64,000 nucleotides of DNA, taken from NCBI RefSeq assembly GCF_029227915.1, contig NC_079877.1, forward strand, positions 18,152,851 through 18,216,850, written 5' to 3'. The notes under the pieces were generated by a model. It saw only the letters and a program-made list of their open reading frames with translations. It had not been told where the DNA came from and did no database searches. Shown piece after piece: positions 20,501 through 29,500 of the stretch (within the stretch, counting starts at the first letter, position 1; every line of letters starts with the position of its first letter). A program made the position numbers and the translations under genes. The DNA comes from Hydractinia symbiolongicarpus (taxonomy: Eukaryota > Cnidaria > Hydrozoa > Anthoathecata > Hydractiniidae).

Positions 20501-23500
20501 TTTAAAATATTTTATGATTTCTTTATCCTTTTTAGAGATTTTGGCAATTTTCTTGGCGAATGTTAATGGAAGGATAAAAATCCTTGACATCAAACATTGA
20601 GAATTTATGTTTGTTTTTATTTTCAATTTTGTTAAACCATTCTATAACGTTCTCGGTACTTTTCCATTGATTTAACTGTAAAGCTTTTACCAATTTCTTG
20701 TTAATAGTTTCAAGGATTTCTTTGCTCATAGGTCCAAGTTCGTTTTTTGCCGGATTAATTAACCCTATAGGTGTGTTTTTTCAAAATTCTCTTTGTGATC
20801 TTTTAAAGTGATAAAACAGTTATTTTTAAAATTTATTTGTAATCTGTCGATAACAGTGGCGCATTTTAAAATAATTTAGCCTTTGTTTGTAACCTGTTTG
20901 TAAATATTGCTGTTTGTTTTTTGTAGGCTGATGTAATGGAATTTGTAATAATTTACTGTAGTCTTCCTTGGTAAGACTATACGTGTTTGAACTTTAATAA
21001 TCAAAAAATGTTCCCCGTATAAGCCCAATTCAAAAAACTGTAACCTCTGCATCAACGAAAAATACGAAATTTTAATGTTTAAAGCCAAAAACGAGCTAAA
21101 GCCAGTTTTCCACTAGGCGGATTATTCCGTGTGGAGCGGAGCGGGCATTGTTGTTTTTATGAAAATACGCGCGGAATTAAAAGTTGAACCGGACTCGACT
21201 TTTCCGCCACTGTAAATTCCGCGAGCCAATCAAAATGCTTGATTTCGTGTGTTTTACATAAAAATTAAAATAGCTGAAAGCTGAAAGGAAATAGTGAAGC
21301 AGTGATCATTGTGAACCATTGTGACAAGAAAAAGGGAAATAAGATGTCTTTCGCAGAATCTAGTCAGATTTTGATGTCAAACACGCCAGTAGAGAGTCAA
21401 GTTACAGAATTTGACAAAGAATTGTTTATAGAGGAAGTAAGTAGAGCTTAGCTAGCTAGCTAGTTTATTTTTCTAAAGCTAAACTTGGTTTCTGTTTTTT
21501 TGTTTGCTATAGTCAAATAACTATTTCTAAAACATTTGTAGGTTCGGAAATTTCCATGTCTATGGAACATTTATTCTACTGATTACAAAGACAGAAACAT
21601 CAAAAATAATGCATGGCAAGAATTGGCAATAATATTTCAAAAAGATTGTAAGTAAACCCCTAATATCTCATAGCTACATATATATTTGCTGTTGTTTTTA
21701 TTTTCAGAAAGAAAGTAAAATCAGATAATTTTTGGAATCTGATATTAAATATGTACTGTGTATATATATATGACTTATTATTTGTAGGTGAATTCCTTCA
21801 AAAACAACTAAAATATTAAAAAGACAACCTGAAAAAATGTCTCGACAGAAGAACAAGGATGATAAAACCAGGTGCAGCTGCTTCGTCGTTACCAAAATGT
21901 AACATTTTGAACAGATGTCCTTTCTTTATGAAAGAGCACCTATGAACTTCGCAACTGAAAGCAATGTATGGATACAGAGTAAAGAAAATACAGAACAAAC
22001 GTGTTCAGAGGAAAGCGTTGATCGACCCCCTGATGTAGATTTGTTCACACCGCCACAATCTCCTATGATTTTTAACAAAATTACGGACAGTGGCAGCGCT
22101 ACTGTCACGGCAAAGCGGGAGAAAAAAAAACGTAGTGAGAATGCAGAAGGAAATAGAATTTTGAATTGGATGCAATAGAGAAAGAATTAAAAGCTGATGA
22201 TAAAGAAGAATGTGAAGATAGTCTTTTTTGCCGTAGCCTGGTGCCCACTTTAAGAAAATTATCTGCCAAAAAGAACAAAATGGCAAAAATTAAGATTTCG
22301 CAGCTGTTGTTTGAAATTGAGTTTGATGAGGCATGTGAATAAAACTAATTTTCTCTTTAACATTTTTTATATAACATATCATTTTTTACAGTATTTGTAT
22401 GGATGTACATTTTCTATACATTTTGACATAAATTATTCAGTTTTTATTTTGTCCTGTACTATTGACAATATCCCACTGCCATTCTACTGCTCCTTTATTG
22501 TTAAAATAGCATTTAAATTCATCCCGAATTAAGGCTGCCTGTTTTGAATAATTGTTTGAACTACAATTTGTTAAGTCCTGAATACCACTTATACTTTCAG
22601 AGTCTTTTCTCCATTCACCTGGAATAATATTGTTTTGGCTTCCTCTATCAACATAGTTTTCTGGGCAGTAATTATAAGTATCATTTGCATTGGATTTGCA
22701 TTAAGTAGTTGTGTAATGCCACCACTGCTTTAGTTATTAATACAACTTTGTCGACTTTACTTATGATGGGTCGGCGAAGAATTCGAAAGCGGCTTGCAGC
22801 AATTCCAAATACATTTTCTACTACTCGCCGCGCTCTTGAGAGCCTATAGTTGAATACTCGCTTTTCTTTTGCCAAGTTTTGAAGTGGGTACGGTTTCATC
22901 ATGTGAGGTTTCAGCCCAAAAGCCTCATCACCTATGAAAGTAAAAGGCAACACACGATTCGACTTTGGTAGTTTTGATGCTTTTGAAATATTAAGTAGAT
23001 TATTCTTAATGCTATAGCCAAGATTGCTGTTCCCATACACACTACCATCACTTTGTCTTCCTGTATCTCCAACATCTACCATTAGAAATTTATAAAGTGC
23101 ACTGCACACTGCCATAAGCACAATACTGTGTTGCTTTTTTTAATTAAAAAATGCTGAACCTGATCTTGCTGGGGCCTGCATCACAACATGCTTTCCATCG
23201 ATTGCCCCTAAGCAATTTGGAAAGTTCCATTTTTTGTAAAATTCCTGAGCTACATGTTGCCATTCTTCTGGGGAGTTTGGAGGTTTAAGATAGTTTTTAT
23301 CAGACAGAGCATCCCATATGGTCCTACATGTTTCAGGGATAATCCTTCCTACAACAGTTGAGCTCATTCGAAAGTTTGAGGCAATTGTCACTTGTGCATC
23401 TCCAGTAACTAAGTATCTCATAGTAGCACATAATCTTTTACTTGGTTTGATCGATTCTCGCATTCTTGTTTCTTTCTTTACAACAAGGGGAGCTACCCAA

Positions 23501-26500
23501 GACAGTAACGTTTCCAAATCAGAAGGAGACATACGTATTAAAGTATTGGAAAAACAGTTGATGATCATATAGCTTCAAATCCTGTATCAGTAAATGAAAC
23601 TCCCCCTTCTGCTTTCGTTCTTGGTAAATTTGGCGTATCCAGAATCTTTTTTTATATTTCCTATTATTTATTTCATTTTTTAATGCCAACAATTTCAATA
23701 GTTTAACTTTTTTAAGAAGAACTAATCGGCGACTGAACTTCATGGTGTTGTTTGCATAATGGCGCCGTGCTTAGTGAAAAAATAAAATGCGTTCTGCGAG
23801 ACGGAAAATATCCTCTGCGCTGAACGCTCCGCACGGAATAATCCGCCTAGTGGAAAACCGGCTTAACATCGAAGTGCAAACACCAAAACAAATTCTTGTT
23901 GGCCAATTTCGACGACAAAAGAAGTCATTGTTTATCCGTGACAACATGATATTGAATATTAAACGTTAACTTTGTAAATTTTTAGTCGGTTGGCTGAAGA
24001 TTGTGTTCATAGAACGCATAAAACTTTGAGTTTTAAACAAAGTTGTTGTTTTTATTCGTCACACAATTTTGCTACAAATAAAAAGCCATACCCTTCTGCC
24101 GAAGACGTGTCTCAGTGGTTAATAATTCGTGACACTATAACATAACGATCTTGAGTTTTTCCAAATCGCAACAACAAATCGCAAGCCCGTTCCCATTATC
24201 AGGCGAAGTCGCAATGCATTATGGTAGTTGTAGTAAAAACAAAATAAACATGGCTAGCCCTACAGGCGAAAAAATGGAAAACAAAGAAACATCTCCTCTT
24301 AATGAACCTGAAAACAGTTTTTATCAAAACTTTTTACAACATTCTAACACATCTGTACCCCAAAACGCCCCAAAAACAAGAAAAATCCAGGGTTAAGAGT
24401 ACTGTTGGTGGCTTCACTTGTTGTGTTCCATTATGATACAACAACTTAAAGAAACACAAGGACTTGTCGTTTTATGTAATTCCAAAAACTCCTGAGTTAC
24501 GAAAAATAGGACTAGGCAAGATTAGTCGACAAAATTTTGTACCAACAGATGGACACGGAGTATGCTCTGAACACTTGGAGGGTGGTAAAAACTTATATGA
24601 ATAATATCCTAACAATTGTTCCAAAGACATTAAAACTAAAAGTATACAAACCTAGGACTTCTAATAACAGTCTTGGAATTAAAAGAAAGCTGCCTGAACC
24701 ACAAGAAAATAAAAAAGTGCCAGAGCTTACTACTGAGGAACTACTCATGTAAGAGATTCAGGAGCTTAAAAGCAAAGTGTTACATTTGGAGTCAACAAGT
24801 TCAAAAAAAAGAAAACGAACTACAAAGTCAGATAACCGAATTATCAAACACTTTAAACAAAACAAAGTTTACCTTAGATCGTTATAAGCACAATAAAGCA
24901 CATTTTAAATTTTATACAGGACTTGAATCATATGAACTATTTTGTGTTGCTGTTGAATATTTACAACCTGCTGCTAGCTGACTAAATTTTTGGGGCTCTA
25001 TCACTGTTGAGAATAAAACAGAATCAAATTAAATCAAAAAAGGTCGCTCAAGAAAATTAACACTGGAAGAAGAGTTTTTTTATGATTTTGGTATGCTTGC
25101 GATGTGCTTTTCCTGTGGAAGACTTGGGAGTGAGTTTTAATGTCGCCAAGTAATATTTGCCATATTCTGATAACATGGATTGATTTTTTACACACAAAAT
25201 TAAGCGCTCTGCCAATATGGGCCTCTAAACAAACCGTAATAGATACTATGCCTAAATGTTTTAAGGACTTGTATCCTACAACACGATGCATAATTGACTG
25301 TACAGAAATATTTACTGAGATGCCAACATCTTATCAAAGTATGTCTGCCACCTTTTCTATTTACAAGCATCACATAACTGCTAAAGGATTAGCTGGGATA
25401 GCACCTAGTAGACAAATTACGACTTATATTCAGGAAGATTAAGTGATCAAAAAATAACACAGCATTGTGGGATTGTAAAACTACTAGAACCAGGTGATAC
25501 CCTTATGGTAGACCGAGGCTTTAATATTAACGATGACCTCCCAGAAAATGTATCACTTAATATACCACTATTTATGAAGGGGAAATCACAGTTGTCTTTG
25601 ACTGAAGAGCTGGAAACGAGACGTATAGCTTCACTACGAATACGTGTGGAACGGACGATCGAACGAATAAAGAACTATCGAATACTTTAGTCAATTTTTC
25701 AATTGTCAATGGCACCAGAATTAAACAAAATATGGGTAATATGTTGCTACTTAGTAAACTAAACATCCGTGCAAACATATAATATAAAAGTTAGTTGTAC
25801 ATAATATTTAGTTGTATATAATAATACATATACCACATGTAAAAAACAAAAATGTCTTCATTCAGAAAAAATCTTAGGAGCCAGAAAATCGAAATAAAAT
25901 GTTGTTTGTGGCGCCGTAGATTAGTGGTTATAGCTCTCGTACTCTGTGCGGGAGACCGGGGTTCGATTCCTCTTAACGGCGATTCAACATGGGCGAGTGA
26001 ATGTTACCATAGCCCCGGGTTAACCCAAGCCATGTGAGGGAAATTGGGAAGATGGCACACTGTGTGGGCCGTTGGATGTTGCCGGGAGTTGTCTGGTAGA
26101 GAGCGGGCTCTAATTGGGTCTGCGTAGCTCAAAATGAGCATTAAATACTCTAGGACTCTGCATCTACGCCATGGCCCCTCCTGGAAATAATAGACAGGGT
26201 ATATCCCTCGATATTTGTGAGGCTAGCCATGTAAAATATGCACATCTCTATCTCTCTCTCTCTTAATTTAGGTAGCATTTTTTCTTTCCATAGCTTCTCG
26301 TCGAACTGAATGGTTTACACATATAAATTTTTTCCGGTATAAACAATAAAGTCTAGTTCAGTAAGGTCACAAATGCCCATAACGCCTTGACATTGGTAAA
26401 AATACTGATGCTTCAGTTTAAGTTCTGGTTTACCATTTACCATATGCATAAAAAACTTTTGTCAGTGCAACATTCCTCAATAGTTAATAAACGTTTGGAA

Positions 26501-29500
26501 AAAGGACATTTTACTTCTATTCCTTTTTGTTCAGAAATTATACCATCTGGACTACAGCCCAACCAAGGCCATCTTGAATTAATAATTAAACCACACCTTG
26601 TAATTTTTAAATAACTGTTTTCATATTTTTTTATAGCAATACTTTCGTTCGCCTTTCACCCACTCACAGGCTTTCAAAATAAAGTTTCACTGTCTTAAAA
26701 AACGATTTAAAAACGAACCAGATGGAGTACCAGTTCTACGATTCATAACAATACCAAAATTTGAGGCTGGTAATCGTTTACGTCGGTGCTCAAACCATAA
26801 TTTGCTTTCATTTTGGGTAGTAATATCCATTTCAATTGAACGTTATTCCATTGGAGAACTGGTTAAATTATTAGTTGTACAAATTTCTTGTGAATCTGAA
26901 AGTAAACTAGTATCCACAAAATTATCCATTTTCTGAAAAAATTTTTTTATGCATTCTCTTTCCTCGATATCAGCAACACTTACTACAGCTTCATTTGGTT
27001 GGTTTACTGAAGTCATATAATAGTCAAAAGGTTTAATATTATTCCCTAAAGAGTGGCAGATAATTGTAATGCTTGTCCGAGATCATCCAAGTCCTTGCTG
27101 AGTTTTCTTATTTTTTCTCAGTTCAGGTTTCATGTGCGAATAGTGGCGTGGCACAAAAATTGCGCTTTCCAGAGACAAGTGCTCTCTTTCTTGAACTGTT
27201 CCTGTCTTTTTCAGCATCCGCTTTCTCAAAAGTTAAAGTAGAAAATAGTATTGCTTCATCATTAGCTTTCTCACCAGGAATATGACATTGCTGCAAAATA
27301 TCCGTACAAGTCTTATCACAAGGTACACATTTCCCTGCTAATTCTCTGTAGTCAATTAATTGATACAAAGCTGCAGCTACATGTTTGCAACACCCTTCTG
27401 CTCCCGCTTTGCATGTACATTTGGCATACAAAATGTCTCCAGTATCTTGCCTTAAAGGTGCATAAACTGTATAAATGTTTTGTTTCATAGAAGCAGCTAC
27501 ACAACATTTCATAAGAAGCATGTTTCTTTCTCCACCTACAACATTATCTTTCACAAAAACTTTCTGGATGGGAGATGGCTGGTAAACTTGTCAAACCTTT
27601 TGACCAATTTTTTACCTTCTTTGTGTAGGGAAGATTCCTGATCTTCATTTACCCCCTCGCTTGTGATTTCTCGAAAAACAGGTCTTGGTACCTTGCTATA
27701 GCGTTGAAAAAAGCTAGGATCAATTTCCATGTCTGAATCGTTTAAAAAATATGCAATATTTTCGTTGTTTTCCATAGCTAGCTAAATGTTTTCCTCCTTC
27801 CTAATACTACATTAGCTTTATCAGTCAACGGGTCAGTACTAAATTGTGGAGATATATTCTTTACAATGCTTTATTACGGCACAAAGGATCGACTTTGCAT
27901 ATAAATATTTTTATCTCCATAGTAATGTGCGTGATCTGTTACATGTTACATCTCATCAGACGATATTTCCTTTAATACAAAGACAGGAATGCATTGCAAA
28001 CTCATCTCATTACAGGGTGGCCAACAAGATTTTCAAATGAAATTCCAGGAGTTTTCCAGGAATTTGGAACATATTTAGGCATTTTTCCAGGACAAAATCA
28101 AATTTTTCCAGGTCATTTTTGCTCTCAAAAAACATTTTTACATTAGAACTGATAATGATAACACATTTCTACGTAAAATATAACTGTCGAAACTAAATCG
28201 AACAAATGAAAAAAAATTGATGGGACAAACAAAAATATGAACCAATGTTGAATGTTATGTTTTTAGGAGCAACGATAAAAATTCTCTAACAAAGAAGTTA
28301 CCATTTACTTTTTTAGCACAGTAAACGTCATCATAATCAAAGTCAAATTTTTGTCATTTAGGTGCTCAAACAAAACAAAATAATGAACATAACACAACTC
28401 AAGTGTTGTCTATATAAATCATATTATATATTATAGCTTTTTGTGCTCTTCTTCAAGCGTTTCTATTTGTTTACACACTACTTCCAGCTCCTTTTCTTTT
28501 GCTTTCATGCTGTATACAAAGGAAGCTGCCTTTTTGACGCACGCCATATTTTTGTTTTTTTTTTAGCCAATATGGTTTCACTTATCAATCCTTCTTTCAA
28601 TGATTCTATCGAATCGAGTAATGAGATTTTTAAGTTCTTGGCAGCTTGCAAAAAGTAAGAACATTTGAAAATATTGTTACAGACAAAATGATTTGACATA
28701 TTATAAGTATTGTATATTCTACTAGTGAAAAATTCCAGGACAGTTATCAAAAAACCTTGTTTTTCAAGGATTTTTGACCATAAAGAGTGTTTTTCCAGGT
28801 CTTCAAGGACACCCTTCCATTTTCCAGGAATTTTTTCTAGGATTTTCCAGGTGCTGGCCACCCTGCTTTATGGGAACGGGCTATTATTTAAAACTATTGC
28901 TTTAAAATATATTTCTCCGTGTTTCCAAAAAATATGGAAAACAAGAAAAAAAGGAAATATGTACAATTGTTCTTATTTTATTCTCATTTAATTTTTTAAA
29001 CATTACCACCTTATTGTTCCTACAAAATTGTTTTTTACAAAAAAAAATTGTACTGAAATTTTCACGAATTTCAAATTTTCAAAAAGAAATTCTCACACCT
29101 GCATTAATTCGCTTTTATTGACAATTGTTGTCGTTTGCAAATTCATGCGCATGATTTTGTCTTCATATTTTGAAATTTCTTTTCTACAGTCAATGTGCAG
29201 CATGTCACTGTCCTAAAAAGAAATGCAATGCATACTTGTGAAAAAAATAAATAGACTATAAAATATTAACTTTAAAATACTTTATAATGTCCTTACTTGG
29301 CTTTTCCTGCTCAATTTCTTTAGCAGTTTTTGATAATTTCTTTTTAAACCATTTAACTAAAAAAAAATAATCATTTTTTTTAAATTATTTAATTTATTAC
29401 ACCATTTTGCAAAAAAACTAGATTTGCCTTCCCAAAATTCATTCTTTTTAAATAATATTCACTTCAATGGAATTAAAAATACCCAAATCCTGGATAATTG

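Larger units (their letters stand above)
21100..23863. mobile_element. PIF/Harbinger DNA transposon 2, nearly complete, TAA target duplication
   Basis: TIRs of over 40 bp share GTTTTCCACTAGGCGGATTA and TTCCGTG-GGAGCG (21100-21144 inverted at 23819-23863). TAA flanks both ends (21097-21099, 23864-23866), as expected for PIF/Harbinger. It carries a MADF-domain protein on the plus strand and a HARBI1-type transposase on the minus strand, each with one or two frame breaks. It lies inside an RT retroelement relic in the large CEP63 intron. Confidence 0.92.
20165..23975 (-). mobile_element. Reverse-transcriptase retroelement relic, interrupted by Harbinger-2
   Basis: Minus-strand fragments read in changing frames. 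ITLKDHKENF, LINPAKNELGPMSKEIL and FSMFDVKDFYPSI (about 20,590-20,830) form the fingers and first palm motif of an RT. Further on are pieces like LDCTFNLNNGTY and YRKPND (20,165-20,290) from its C-terminal side. The same type (FITLKDHKPNF..RLINP.KSEIG) is common in cnidarian genomes and may be Penelope-like; I am not sure of the class. The upstream part (20,840-21,099) continues after the Harbinger insertion at 23,867-23,975. Stops are frequent. Confidence 0.6.
24184..28882. mobile_element. ISL2EU-like DNA transposon (THAP transposase plus YqaJ/SWIM gene), with nested SINE and hAT-like foldback
   Basis: A 13-bp inverted repeat AGCCCGTTCCCAT (24184-24196, inverted at 28870-28882) encloses two convergent genes. 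One is a THAP plus IS5-like DDE transposase on the plus strand, the other a SWIM/YqaJ-nuclease protein on the minus strand. From established knowledge, ISL2EU/IS4EU elements carry this pair. A tRNA-derived SINE sits between the genes (25910-26275), and a hAT-like foldback (28013-28865) sits four bases from the right terminal repeat. Both are later insertions. I could not confirm a 2-bp target duplication. Confidence 0.75.

Noticed and set aside
25910-25982. Genuine tRNA gene
   Set aside because: The anticodon stem-loop does not fold cleanly, and the head is fused to a conserved SINE body whose 3' part recurs elsewhere in the window.
28439-28552. Sixth CEP63 exon
   Set aside because: Phase does not match the preceding exon and it lies inside a TIR-bounded foldback element.
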